Positions 25,575 through 34,107 of a stretch of 64,000 nt of DNA are shown here, piece by piece. The notes below the pieces were generated by a model that was given only the letters and a program-made list of their open reading frames with translations, did not search any database and was not told where the DNA came from. The stretch is from DATARH01 sp036268425 (lineage in GTDB: Bacteria; Pseudomonadota; Alphaproteobacteria; ATCC43930; CGMCC-115725). Location of the stretch: contig DATAUE010000043.1 in NCBI GenBank assembly GCA_036268425.1, forward strand, positions 124,001 to 188,000. The letters run 5' to 3'. The translations under genes were made by a program, and so were the position numbers. Within the stretch, counting starts at the first letter, position 1. Each line of letters starts with the position of its first letter.

Positions 25575-28373
25575 CTATCCCTCCGGTTTTTTGCCGGTAT
25601 CGAGCAATACGGCGACCGGCATGTCGCGCAATAACTCGGCGACAGGCAGCCGGTCGCGATCACGATAGGAATGTCCGGTGATAACGTCGCGCCACTCACC
25701 GGCATGTGGCAACGGCAATTCGGCGCCGTCCCATTGGGCCTGCGTCGTGCCGCGATGCAGCCGATGGATCAGGCGCGGCACGGCCACCACCAGCGTGCCA
25801 GCTTCGTGTTGCCGAGCAAACGCGCAGATATGATCGGCGCTGCCGCTCTCGGCATGCAGCGGCGCGTAGTCGCCTTCCGCGAACAATGCGGGGTGGCGTT
25901 TGCGCAGACCAAGCAGGCGCTGCGTCACAAACAGCTTTTCGCGACCGTCCCGCCATGTATCAGCGAGCCTTCCGATATCGCCCCCCGGTAAGCCGTCGTC
26001 TGCGACGGCAGACAACAGGGCTTGGCGCTGGGCCCAATCCGGAGGCCGGCGATTATCGGGATCGACCAGGCTGAAATCCCACAATTCGCAACCCTGATAG
26101 ATGTCGGGGATGCCGGGCACGGTCAGCTTCAACGCCAGCTGCGCCAGTGAGCCAATCGCCGACAGGCGCGCCAACGGCTCAATAAACCCGCAGAAATCGG
26201 CGAGAAACGTACTCGGCCGCGACGCGTCGAGCGTGCCGCGGACAAACCGCTCGAGAGCCGCCTCGTAATCCGCATTGGGATTGCTCCAGCCGGACTCCTC
26301 CTTGCCTTCTCGCACCGCCTTGATCATGTAGGCGGCGACCCGATCGGCGACCGCTTTGACGCCCTCCGAATCGTCCGGCATCAGCCCCGGCGGCCAGACT
26401 CCGACCAGGCTCTGGTAGAACAGGTATTCGATGTTGCGATCGGGAACCACGGCGCCGTCCACTTCGGAGCGACGCGAACGGTTAAAGCGCAGCCAGCGCG
26501 CAATATAGTGGCCCCACTCGCGGGGCATTTCCGACAGCATGGCGAGGCGGATGCGCGCGTCTTCGCCGCGTTTCGTATCGTGCGTCGCCGTTGCCACCAT
26601 CGCATGCCGCCAGTCGCGGCCGCGATCACGCATCAGATGATGAAATGCCGCATCCGAGGTAGAAAACCGTCGCGGGTCGCCTCCCACCTCGTTCAGCGCC
26701 AGCAGCCGGAAATAGCGATAAAACGCGGTATCCTCCGCGGCCTTGGCCATGACCGGCCCGGTAACTTGCTGGAATTGCATCGCGACACGCAGCCGGTCCG
26801 CAGAGTCGACGCCGTCAGCCTCCCGCTCGGCGTCGCCGCTCAATACATCGTGGATAAAGTCGAAGATGCTGGTGTCGGCGGCGCGGTTGCGTTTTTTTGC
26901 CTGCGCTACGGCCCAATCGATATAGCGGCGATCGTCGTCGCCGGTGCCGCGCTCCGAAACATAGGTGCGATATACCGGGAACGACGCAACAACCTCCCGC
27001 AACGCTCCCAGCATTCCGTTCAGGGTAAAGTCGCGGGTGTGCCGGCCACGCATCGACAAATGGTGGAAGCGTGCCGCCAGCACATTCATCTCACTGGAAA
27101 GATTGACATCCATGATGCGGTACTTGCAGGCCAGCAACACGGTGTCAAAATCGTCCGTGCGGCCGATCATCCGGCGATAGAGCCGGGTCAGCGGCCGCTC
27201 GCCGTCGGGATCGATAAAAAGGCCGAGCACCTGATTGACGAAATCATAGCCGGTGGTGCCCGCGATTGGCCATGCCGGCAGCGCTTCGTAGTGCGCCAGG
27301 ATCTTCTCGACGACGATGTAGAACGGCTCGGGTAACCGATCGCGCAAGGCCACGGCGTATCCGGCGGGGTCGAACAGCCCGTCGATGTGATCAATGCGCA
27401 GACCCTGCACCTCGCCGCGCTCGATCATCGCAAAGATCAATCGGTGAGCTTCCGCGAACAGCTCCGGCAGCTCCATGCGCAGAGCCGCCAGATCGTTGAT
27501 GTTGAAAAAGCGGCGGTAGTTGATCTCCTCCGCCGCCACCCGCCAGTAGGCGATGCGATAGGCTTGCCGGTCGAGGAGGCCATCGAGAGCATCAAAGCTG
27601 GCGGGCTGATCGGGTTTGCCGGCAAACGAACGGGTTGCGGCCTTGATTGCGGCGGCGATCTCCGGCGTCGAAGCAGCGCGTTGTGCAAGTCGTCGCTTCA
27701 GCGACGCAGCACGCTCACGCACCTGCGGACCGTCCCATGTCTCGCTAAACTCCGCCGCCGCGCGAGCCAGGTCGGCCAGCACCGCTCCGCCGGCTGCCAG
27801 GATTGTTGCGTAGCACAGCGGCGACACCGGAAACTGGTGCTCGAAATACCAGAAATTGAAACTGCCCTCGTGCGGCGCAAAGCGCAGCACGATCTCCCCG
27901 CCTTCGAGAACCGCACCGTACTGGTCGCCGAGTACCGGCAGCAATACGCGCCCTTTCAAATCGGGGCGTACGGCATCCCAGTTGATATCGAAATAGGGCG
28001 CAAAAGATGATTTCTCACCCCACTCCAGAACGTTGAGCCACCACGGATTGTCGTGGCCGCCAATTCCCATGTGGTTCGGCACGATATCAAGAATCAGCCC
28101 GAGGCCATGCCGCTGCAAAGCCGCAACCAACTCGGCAAAATCGGCGTCGCTGCCGATTTCCGCATTGAGACGGTTGTGGTTGACGATGTCATAGCCGTGC
28201 GTCGACCCTGGACGTGCCTCCATGATCGGCGATGCGTACAGATGGCTGATCCCCAGTTCCGCGAGATAGGGGACCAGCTTTAGAGCGTCGCGAAACTTGA
28301 AGTCGCGGCTGAATTGCAGGCGGTAGGTCGCACGCGGCGGTTCCGGCGGTGCGCCGGCGGCATCATTGCTCAT
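25575..28373 (-). CDS. treY: Malto-oligosyltrehalose synthase
   Basis: TreY isomerises the reducing end of maltodextrin to a trehalose-type alpha,alpha-1,1 bond; TreZ then releases trehalose. The 932-residue protein has GH13 features in order: TYRLQFSRDFKFRDALKLVPYLAELGISHLYASPI, GLGLILDIVPNHMG, LRIDHIDGLFDPAGY with the catalytic Asp, and YFIVVEKI-type segment FYIVVEKILAHYEALP with the catalytic Glu. Length fits the family. No treZ, treS or glgX is nearby, so the partner must be elsewhere. ATG 28373 is preceded by a short spacer after the DUF883-like gene. Confidence 0.94.
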   Translation of the reverse strand: MSNDAAGAPPEPPRATYRLQFSRDFKFRDALKLVPYLAELGISHLYASPIMEARPGSTHGYDIVNHNRLNAEIGSDADFAELVAALQRHGLGLILDIVPNHMGIGGHDNPWWLNVLEWGEKSSFAPYFDINWDAVRPDLKGRVLLPVLGDQYGAVLEGGEIVLRFAPHEGSFNFWYFEHQFPVSPLCYATILAAGGAVLADLARAAAEFSETWDGPQVRERAASLKRRLAQRAASTPEIAAAIKAATRSFAGKPDQPASFDALDGLLDRQAYRIAYWRVAAEEINYRRFFNINDLAALRMELPELFAEAHRLIFAMIERGEVQGLRIDHIDGLFDPAGYAVALRDRLPEPFYIVVEKILAHYEALPAWPIAGTTGYDFVNQVLGLFIDPDGERPLTRLYRRMIGRTDDFDTVLLACKYRIMDVNLSSEMNVLAARFHHLSMRGRHTRDFTLNGMLGALREVVASFPVYRTYVSERGTGDDDRRYIDWAVAQAKKRNRAADTSIFDFIHDVLSGDAEREADGVDSADRLRVAMQFQQVTGPVMAKAAEDTAFYRYFRLLALNEVGGDPRRFSTSDAAFHHLMRDRGRDWRHAMVATATHDTKRGEDARIRLAMLSEMPREWGHYIARWLRFNRSRRSEVDGAVVPDRNIEYLFYQSLVGVWPPGLMPDDSEGVKAVADRVAAYMIKAVREGKEESGWSNPNADYEAALERFVRGTLDASRPSTFLADFCGFIEPLARLSAIGSLAQLALKLTVPGIPDIYQGCELWDFSLVDPDNRRPPDWAQRQALLSAVADDGLPGGDIGRLADTWRDGREKLFVTQRLLGLRKRHPALFAEGDYAPLHAESGSADHICAFARQHEAGTLVVAVPRLIHRLHRGTTQAQWDGAELPLPHAGEWRDVITGHSYRDRDRLPVAELLRDMPVAVLLDTGKKPEG

Positions 28374-28461
28374 ACAGAATTCAGTTCAGGCGAGCGATGA
28401 AGGCGAACCGCTCCCCTGTTGCCAGATTGATGCCGCCGGTGGCCATCATGGACAGGCGGGA

Positions 28462-28791
28462 TCAGGACGGGCGGTGGAGCAGGCAGGCAACGGCATAGCC
28501 GATCGCGCCGGCCACGAGCACCGCGGTCAGCGGATTTTCTTCGACCGTGCGCGCCAGATAGTCACGCGCCATGCCGCCCTGGTTCGAGAGGGTGTCCGCC
28601 GCCGCCGTTGCCTGGTTGGCGACCTGCCGCGCGGTGTCCTGCGCCATGCCGCCGATCGATCCGGCAACTGCGCGTGTCTGTTGTACAACTCCCTTTGCCG
28701 CGTCGGCGGCATCCGAAATCTTGCCCGATACGGTGTTCTGCAAATCCTGTGCGGCTTCGCGGGCCCGCTCCGCGGTGAACTCGTCGCTCAT
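28462..28791 (-). CDS. DUF883/ElaB-like membrane-anchored protein
   Basis: This 109-residue protein has a long amphipathic alpha-helical stretch rich in Ala, Gln and Asp (about 5-80) and a C-terminal membrane helix in NPLTAVLVAGAIGYAVACLLHR. That is the arrangement of DUF883 (YqjD/ElaB-like) proteins, which are stress or stationary-phase inner-membrane proteins, some of them ribosome-associated. It lies 88 bases upstream of treY on the same strand. Co-expression with trehalose synthesis under stress is possible but not shown. Confidence 0.78.
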   Translation of the reverse strand: MSDEFTAERAREAAQDLQNTVSGKISDAADAAKGVVQQTRAVAGSIGGMAQDTARQVANQATAAADTLSNQGGMARDYLARTVEENPLTAVLVAGAIGYAVACLLHRPS

Positions 28792-28853
28792 GTCACGTCA
28801 ACTCCAAGTCATGCGGCGCCTGCCGCTGTACTCGGAGAACACTTTTTCGCGAA

Positions 28854-29003
28854 TTACGCTCCCCAGCGAGACGACCGATTTTGAAAGGCACGCTCCCGGG
28901 CCGTCCGGCGCACTCGAACCGGCACCGGCATCTGCGCGCCAGAAAGTGCCCCGCCGATCACTGCAACCACGCATGCGATCAGCGCCAGGTATTGCATTGT
29001 CAT
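28854..29003 (-). CDS. Candidate 49-residue membrane peptide
   Basis: A short frame from ATG 29003 to TAA at 28854 encodes a peptide with one hydrophobic helix (YLALIACVVAVIGGALSG, residues 5-22) and an Arg-rich tail (RVRRTARERAFQNR). GAGGA lies about nine bases before the ATG. Nothing else occupies this interval. No family is recognised, and the evidence is only the frame, the ribosome site and the helix. Confidence 0.4.
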   Translation of the reverse strand: MTMQYLALIACVVAVIGGALSGAQMPVPVRVRRTARERAFQNRSSRWGA

Positions 29004-29113
29004 TATGGTGATCCTCAATCTTTCGGGCTACGCCCTGCGCCGGTTGCGGCCGGCGGCTTTCGATAGATCAAGGACCGCGCTGTGGAAAAGTTCCGGCGCT
29101 GGTGGATAGTGGG

Positions 29114-29779
29114 TCAGGCGGTCGGAGCGGCCAGCACCTCGCGCAGAAAACGGCCGCCCTGCTGCAACCCCTCGGCATCGATCGAATGGTCGATTCCGGG
29201 GCAAGCCAGCGTCTCGACCGGCACTCCGGCCGCTTGCAGCCCGGCCTCCGCTTGAGCCATCGAATCAAAGGGAACCACCGGGTCGGCAGTGCCGTGGACC
29301 AGCATCACGCGGGGCCGCGAGCGCAATTCGTCGTTGAGCAGGTCGGCCGCGATCAGCCGCCCGGAAAAGCCGAGTATCCCGGCCAGCGGCCTGGCGCGCC
29401 GCAATCCGACAAACAGCGACATCATCGTGCCTTGTGAAAAGCCGACCAGCACAGCGTCGCCGTCGGTCAGTTCGCGTTTCTGCAATTCCTCGTCGATATA
29501 GGCGTCGAGGATTGGCGCGGCGGCGCGCACCCCGGCCAACACCGACGGCGGCGAGCGGTCCTGCGCCGAGAACCATTGAAAACCGTAAGGCGCCATGTCG
29601 CACGGAAACGGTGCGTTCGGCGATACGAACTCAGCTTCGGGCAACGCCCGGCCCCAATATTGCTGCAACCCGATCAGATCGTTGCCGTCGGCGCCGAGAC
29701 CGTGCAGCAGGAAGACGAGCCGGCGGGGCTTGCCGCCGTCAACCGGCGGGCGGGACGGGCCGGACAGAGCCATCATCAT
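29114..29779 (-). CDS. Phospholipase/carboxylesterase-type alpha/beta hydrolase
   Basis: This 221-residue serine esterase has an oxyanion-region LLHGLGADGNDL, the nucleophile elbow GFSQGTMMSL, the catalytic Asp in VHGTADPVVPF and the His near PGIDHSID. It belongs to the acyl-protein thioesterase/phospholipase family and should cleave short carboxylic esters. I start at ATG 29779 because AGAGG lies about eight bases upstream and the length then fits the family; ATG 29812 is in frame but lacks a ribosome site. It is 60 bases downstream of the SDR gene, likely in one operon. Confidence 0.88.
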   Translation of the reverse strand: MMMALSGPSRPPVDGGKPRRLVFLLHGLGADGNDLIGLQQYWGRALPEAEFVSPNAPFPCDMAPYGFQWFSAQDRSPPSVLAGVRAAAPILDAYIDEELQKRELTDGDAVLVGFSQGTMMSLFVGLRRARPLAGILGFSGRLIAADLLNDELRSRPRVMLVHGTADPVVPFDSMAQAEAGLQAAGVPVETLACPGIDHSIDAEGLQQGGRFLREVLAAPTA

Positions 29780-29839
29780 CGGAACAGCCTCTTTTCTGCG
29801 AAACCAGCGCATCAGTTAGAGGGCGGCGGAGCGACAGGC

Positions 29840-30634
29840 TCAGCGCGCCCTGGCAAAGTAGTCCTCGTACGGAATGTCATTGCTGATCAGCACGCCGCCA
29901 TCGACATCGACATCGAGCGCGATGCCGGTGCACATGCGCGACGCGTCGCCCGCAAGAAACAGCACGGCATCCGCGATATCCTCGGGCTCGACCATGCGCC
30001 CGAGGGGAATCTTCCTGGCGCGCTCGGCCTTGCGCTCGGCCGAGGGTAACTGGCCGCCGCCGAATGCCGTCGCGGTCGGGCCGGGGCAGACTGCGTTGAC
30101 CCTTATATGATCCGGCGCCAGCTCATAGGCGGCGTGGCGGGTGAGACCGAGCAGCCCAGCCTTCGAGGCGCTGTAATTGGCGCCACCGCCAAACGAGATG
30201 CGCCGTCCGGCGACCGAGGCGATGTTGACGATCGCGCCGCCGCCGCGCTTTTTCATGTGCGGGATCACCGCCTGGGTGCCGTGGAACGGGCCGCGCAGAT
30301 TGACCGCGAGAATGCGATCCCAATCGGCGCTCGGCATCGCCGCGATCGTCTGGCGGGTGATTGTGCCGGCGGCGTTGACCAGCACGTCGATCCCGCCCGC
30401 CGCTGTCGCGATCTCACCGGCAAGGGCAGTAAAGGCTGGCCCGTCCGATACGTCGAGCGTGTGGCCGCTGGCGCCGCTGCCGATTTCGGCGGCGACGTGC
30501 CGCGCCGCCTCACCGTCGCGATCGATGACCGCCACGCGTGCTCCGGCGGCGGCGAATTTGCGGGCGCTGGCCGCGCCGATGCCGTTGCCGCCCCCGGTCA
30601 CGAGAACGATTTTTCCAGCGAAATCAGATGGCAT
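29840..30634 (-). CDS. SDR family NAD(P)-dependent oxidoreductase
   Basis: This 264-residue classical short-chain dehydrogenase has TGGGNGIGAASAR for cofactor binding, Asp in VIDRDGEAA (suggesting NAD preference), NAAGTITRQT, the active-site NIASVAG and YSASKAG, and PGPTATAFGGG. The start ATG 30634 (MPSDFAGK) fits the conserved N-terminus; a longer frame exists upstream. It lies between the binding-protein and esterase genes. The natural substrate is unknown. Confidence 0.9.
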   Translation of the reverse strand: MPSDFAGKIVLVTGGGNGIGAASARKFAAAGARVAVIDRDGEAARHVAAEIGSGASGHTLDVSDGPAFTALAGEIATAAGGIDVLVNAAGTITRQTIAAMPSADWDRILAVNLRGPFHGTQAVIPHMKKRGGGAIVNIASVAGRRISFGGGANYSASKAGLLGLTRHAAYELAPDHIRVNAVCPGPTATAFGGGQLPSAERKAERARKIPLGRMVEPEDIADAVLFLAGDASRMCTGIALDVDVDGGVLISNDIPYEDYFARAR

Positions 30635-30681
30635 CAGGCGCGCTCCGCTCGAATTGTCCGGTTCGATCGTCCCGGCAAAAT

Positions 30682-32016
30682 CTAAGGCGAGCCTTCCTTC
30701 TTCACCAGCGGGCATTTCGATATCGCGAGCGGACCGAACGCCTGATCCCCCGGAACGGTCGCGATCTTTTTGTAGTAATCCCAGGGGTAATGCGACTCGG
30801 CTGGCATCTTGACCTGATACAGGTTGACGTCGTGCACCATGACGCCATCGGCCCGGATGCGCCCGCCATGCGCAAAGAAATCATCGATTGGCGCGGCGCG
30901 CATCGCCGCCATCACCGCGTCGGTGTCGTCGGTTTCCGCCTGCGCTACCGCTCGCAGGTAGTGCATCGTCGAGGAATAGACACCAGCCTGCAGGCTGTTT
31001 GGCATTTTGCCGACGCGGTCGAAAAACCGCTTCGACCATTGCCGCGTCGCATCATCTGCGTCCCAGTAAAAGCTTTCGCTGACCATCATGCCCTGCGCGG
31101 TTTGCAGGCCCAGCGCATGGATGCCGTTGATCCGCATCGCCAGCGCCGCGAAGACCTGTTGCTGTCTCGGGATCATTCCGCGCGCGGCGGCCTGCTTTAT
31201 CGTGTCGCCGAGGTCGGTGCCGGCATTGGCAAGACCGATGACCTGCGCTTTCGACTGCTGCGCCCGCGCCAGATACGAGGTGAAGTCGTGCGCATCGAGC
31301 GGATGCCGCGCCCGCCCCACGACGGTGCCGCCCTTTTCCATGACGATCGCTGCGGTGTTGCTTTCGAGATCGTAGCCGAAGCTTGAATCCACCGTGATAA
31401 AAAACCACGATTTGTCGCCACGCTCGATCAGTGCCGAGCCTACCGTCTGGGCAATCGCTTCGGTGTCGAAAACATAATGAATTGACGTTGCCGTGCAGGC
31501 TTCATTGGTCAGCCGCACCGCCCCCGGCGCGCTTAGCGATACGATCTTGTGGCGGGTGCCGCCGATCGCCTGGACGATCAGCGCCTCGGGCGAGCCTGAC
31601 ACATCCATGATCGCATCGACATGCTGGTTGGAGAACCAGTCGCGCGCGATGGCGCCGGCCCGGTCGGTGCTGTTTTCATGGTCGGCGACCATGACCTGAA
31701 TTGGCGCACCCAGCACGGTGCCGCCGAAATCCTCGACCGCCATTTTCGCCGCGACGGCGCTGCCATTGCCGGTAACGTCGGAATAGGGTCCCGACAAATC
31801 GAGGATCAGGCCGATCTTGACCGCACCATCGGAAGTCTGTCCGGCGGAAGTCTGTCCCACGGAAGTCTGTCCCACGGAAGTTTGTCCGGCGGAAGTTTGT
31901 CGGGCGTCGACTGTTGCTTGCGGTTGCGCCGGGGATTGCGCAATCGCGACGCCGCGAATGCCGGCCACAAGCATCGTCGCCAACAGCGCGGTGCGCCACA
32001 TCGCTCGCATCGTCAT
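30682..32016 (-). CDS. Branched-chain amino acid-type ABC substrate-binding protein
   Basis: This is a periplasmic LivJ/LivK-type (Leu/Ile/Val-binding family) receptor. After a signal peptide (TMRAMWRTALLATMLVAGIRGVAIAQS) comes a Gln/Thr/Ser/Gly linker of five QTSxG-type units, then the binding fold starting VKIGLILDLSGPYSDVTGNGSAVAAKMAVEDFGG. Later blocks include NQHVDAIMDVSGSPEA and FITVDSSFGYDLES. I begin at ATG 32016 for the signal peptide; ATG 32079 has a better GGGGAG site but would add an Arg-rich n-region of about 20 residues. No permease or ATPase genes are adjacent. It precedes the SDR by 47 bases. Confidence 0.88.
   Translation of the reverse strand: MTMRAMWRTALLATMLVAGIRGVAIAQSPAQPQATVDARQTSAGQTSVGQTSVGQTSAGQTSDGAVKIGLILDLSGPYSDVTGNGSAVAAKMAVEDFGGTVLGAPIQVMVADHENSTDRAGAIARDWFSNQHVDAIMDVSGSPEALIVQAIGGTRHKIVSLSAPGAVRLTNEACTATSIHYVFDTEAIAQTVGSALIERGDKSWFFITVDSSFGYDLESNTAAIVMEKGGTVVGRARHPLDAHDFTSYLARAQQSKAQVIGLANAGTDLGDTIKQAAARGMIPRQQQVFAALAMRINGIHALGLQTAQGMMVSESFYWDADDATRQWSKRFFDRVGKMPNSLQAGVYSSTMHYLRAVAQAETDDTDAVMAAMRAAPIDDFFAHGGRIRADGVMVHDVNLYQVKMPAESHYPWDYYKKIATVPGDQAFGPLAISKCPLVKKEGSP
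31831..31905 (-). repeat. Five tandem 15-bp units coding a QTSxG linker
   Basis: Units start at 31831, 31846, 31861, 31876 and 31891. All begin GGAAGTYTGTC on the plus strand, and the second and third are identical. On the minus strand each encodes (A/V)(G/R)QTS, placed between the signal peptide and the binding domain. The 15-bp period keeps frame. Confidence 0.95.
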
Positions 32017-32107
32017 TCCGATCGGAAAAATTCGCCGTCGATCACGAGCGCAAACCCGTCCGCTGCGTCGACCGGTCATTCGCGCTCCCCAAAGTTCCAT
32101 CCGCCAC

Positions 32108-32150
32108 AATTTCACGTTTCAAGAATTTCACGTTTTAAGAATTTTTCGGG
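32108..32150. repeat. 16-bp tandem repeat in the divergent promoter region
   Basis: AATTTCACGTTTCAAG (32108-32123) is followed by AATTTCACGTTTTAAG (32124-32139) and a partial third copy starting AATTTTTCGGG (32140). This AT-rich block sits between the minus-strand binding-protein gene and the plus-strand MFS gene, where both promoters should be. Confidence 0.9.
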
Positions 32151-32182
32151 CACCAGCTTACCTTCCGGGCGCTCGCGGCGAT

Positions 32183-33667
32183 ATGGTGGGCGCCCATCCA
32201 ACCGGCAACGGTTCCCGTGCCCCGATCGACGTTCCGCGTAAAAAAGTGCCCAAGTCGATCCCGGTAGGCAGCGGCGGCGCCGTCACAGCCTCGGCGACCG
32301 GGTGGCTGCGGCTGATGCTGGTCGGGCTGGGCATTTCGGTGGTGCCGCTCGATACCTCGGTCAATATCGCCTTTCCCGACATCACCCGCAGTTTCGCCAT
32401 CCCGATCGCGACGATTCAATGGGTCGTCATCTGCTATGTGCTGACCCATGCCGGGCTGATGCTCGCGTTCGGGCGAGTTGGCGATATGTGGGGCCACGGC
32501 CGGGTGTTCCGCGCCGGCCTGATCTGGAGCGTCGGGGCCTTTCTGCTTTGCGGCGCAGCACCGGGCTTTGGCTGGCTGTTGTTCTGCCGATTTCTGCAGG
32601 GCATCGGCGCCGGCCTGATCATCAGTTGCGCTCCGGCCCTGGTCACCAGCCTCTATCCGGAGGCTCGCCGCAGCCATGCTTTGGGCATCTTCACGCTGAT
32701 GTACGCGCTGGGTTCGGCGGCCGGGCCGCTGATTGGCGGCGCAATGGTGGCGCGTTGGGGCTGGCCCGCGGTGTTCTGGTTCCGCGCCCCGATCGCGCTG
32801 ACCAGCCTGTTGCTGCTGCGCGGGCTGCCCCAAACTGTCGGCGACGGGCGGGACCGACGCTTCGACATCATTGGGGCGGTGCTGCTGGCCTTCGGACTGG
32901 CCAGCCTGCTGCTGGCGCTGAACGCGCTGCCGCGCCTGCGCACCGGCGATTATCTTGCCGCCTTTCTACTGCCGGCGGCGTGCCTCAGCCTGGTCGTCTT
33001 TGTGTGGTGGGAAGGCCACGCGGCGCAGCCGATCGTCCGCGTCGAGCTGTTCCGCCGGCTGGGCTTCGCACTGATCAACCTGGCCGGCATGCTGATGTAC
33101 CTGGTGACCTTCTCGGTCATGCTGTTCACGCCGTATTTTCTGGTGCGCTACACCGATCTACCCTTGCCGCTGGCAGGCGCCGTGCTGGCGACCGGGTTTG
33201 TCGCGATGGCGGCGACGTCGCCGATGGCCGGCTTTCTGGTGGCGCGGGTCGGCGCGGGCCGCATCGCGCCTCTCGGCGCCATGAGCACCGGCGCCGGGCT
33301 GTTCCTGGTTAGCTGCTGGCAACCGGCAGTGTCGCCCTTGGTGATGGTCACGGCGCTGGCATTGCACGGCATCGGCCTCGGGCTGTTTCAGGTGTCATAC
33401 ATGGAGATCGTCATTGCGGCATCGCCACTGGCGCATCGCGGCGTCGCCGGCAGCTTGTCGATGCTGACCCGCACGGTCGGCGTCGTCACCGGCGCGGCCG
33501 GATTGACCCTGGGTTTCCAGATCGTCGAAGGCGTCGCGCGCAACGCCGGGGCAACCGATCCGCAAGCGTTTCTCGCGGCCTATCACGCAATGTTCCGCAT
33601 CGCCGCCGGCGTCGCGGTTCTGACCGGCTGTGTCGTGGCATGGTCTGCCCGGCGCGGCGGCGAATAA
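32183..33667 (+). CDS. MFS transporter, DHA2-like drug exporter family
   Basis: This 494-residue inner-membrane transporter follows DHA2-type architecture with many hydrophobic helices. Near the N-terminus are GISVVPLDTSVNIAFPDI and the motif A-like AFGRVGDMWGHGRVFRAGL; motif C-type GSAAGPLIGG follows, typical of exporters. I start at ATG 32183 for lack of a better site; the basic, poorly conserved first 40 residues make the start uncertain. It is divergent from the LivK-type protein. Substrates are probably toxic small molecules, which is family inference. Confidence 0.85.
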   Translation: MVGAHPTGNGSRAPIDVPRKKVPKSIPVGSGGAVTASATGWLRLMLVGLGISVVPLDTSVNIAFPDITRSFAIPIATIQWVVICYVLTHAGLMLAFGRVGDMWGHGRVFRAGLIWSVGAFLLCGAAPGFGWLLFCRFLQGIGAGLIISCAPALVTSLYPEARRSHALGIFTLMYALGSAAGPLIGGAMVARWGWPAVFWFRAPIALTSLLLLRGLPQTVGDGRDRRFDIIGAVLLAFGLASLLLALNALPRLRTGDYLAAFLLPAACLSLVVFVWWEGHAAQPIVRVELFRRLGFALINLAGMLMYLVTFSVMLFTPYFLVRYTDLPLPLAGAVLATGFVAMAATSPMAGFLVARVGAGRIAPLGAMSTGAGLFLVSCWQPAVSPLVMVTALALHGIGLGLFQVSYMEIVIAASPLAHRGVAGSLSMLTRTVGVVTGAAGLTLGFQIVEGVARNAGATDPQAFLAAYHAMFRIAAGVAVLTGCVVAWSARRGGE

Positions 33668-33752
33668 ATAGAGTGCGATAAAATTTTGTTGCGGCGGCGC
33701 CATTTGCCCCACAAGCAACGTTAGCCACGGCATGGCTGCTCAGGAGAAAATC

Positions 33753-33977
33753 ATGGAAGATCATGTCTACAAGATCATCGAGATCACCGGCTCGTCACAG
33801 AAAAGCGTCGAGGATGCGATCCAGATCGCCGTCACGCGCGCCGGGCGCAGCTTGAAGAACCTGCGCTGGTTTGAGGTGCTGCAGACGCGCGGCCATATTG
33901 AAGACGGCAAGGTGCAGCATTACCAAGTCGTGCTGAAGATCGGCTTTACTGTCGACGACGCGACGATGAGTGCCTAG
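33753..33977 (+). CDS. Dodecin, flavin-binding storage protein
   Basis: This 74-residue protein matches dodecin throughout: DHVYKIIEITGSSQKSVEDAIQ, NLRWFEVLQTRGHIEDGKVQHYQVVLKIGF. Trp39 and Gln58 are the usual flavin-stacking and contact residues. Dodecins form hollow dodecamers that buffer riboflavin or FMN. ATG 33753 follows AGGAG at a good distance; an ATG at 33732 in frame is upstream of that site. Its nearness to an FMN-dependent dehydrogenase (34108) is suggestive only. Confidence 0.93.
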   Translation: MEDHVYKIIEITGSSQKSVEDAIQIAVTRAGRSLKNLRWFEVLQTRGHIEDGKVQHYQVVLKIGFTVDDATMSA

Positions 33978-34107
33978 TTCAGAAACGCCTCGTTCGGCCG
34001 CATAGGCCCGTGGCGTGGCGCGGCTATCTGCCTTCCACGACTGGTGGTTGCGTCGGATAGCCGCGATCGGCGATCCTTGACGGCACAGACCGGAGGAAGC
34101 CCGCGCC

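Noticed and set aside
31831..31905. Possible CRISPR-like repeat array
   Set aside because: The units are contiguous 15-bp in-frame repeats without spacers and encode a protein linker.
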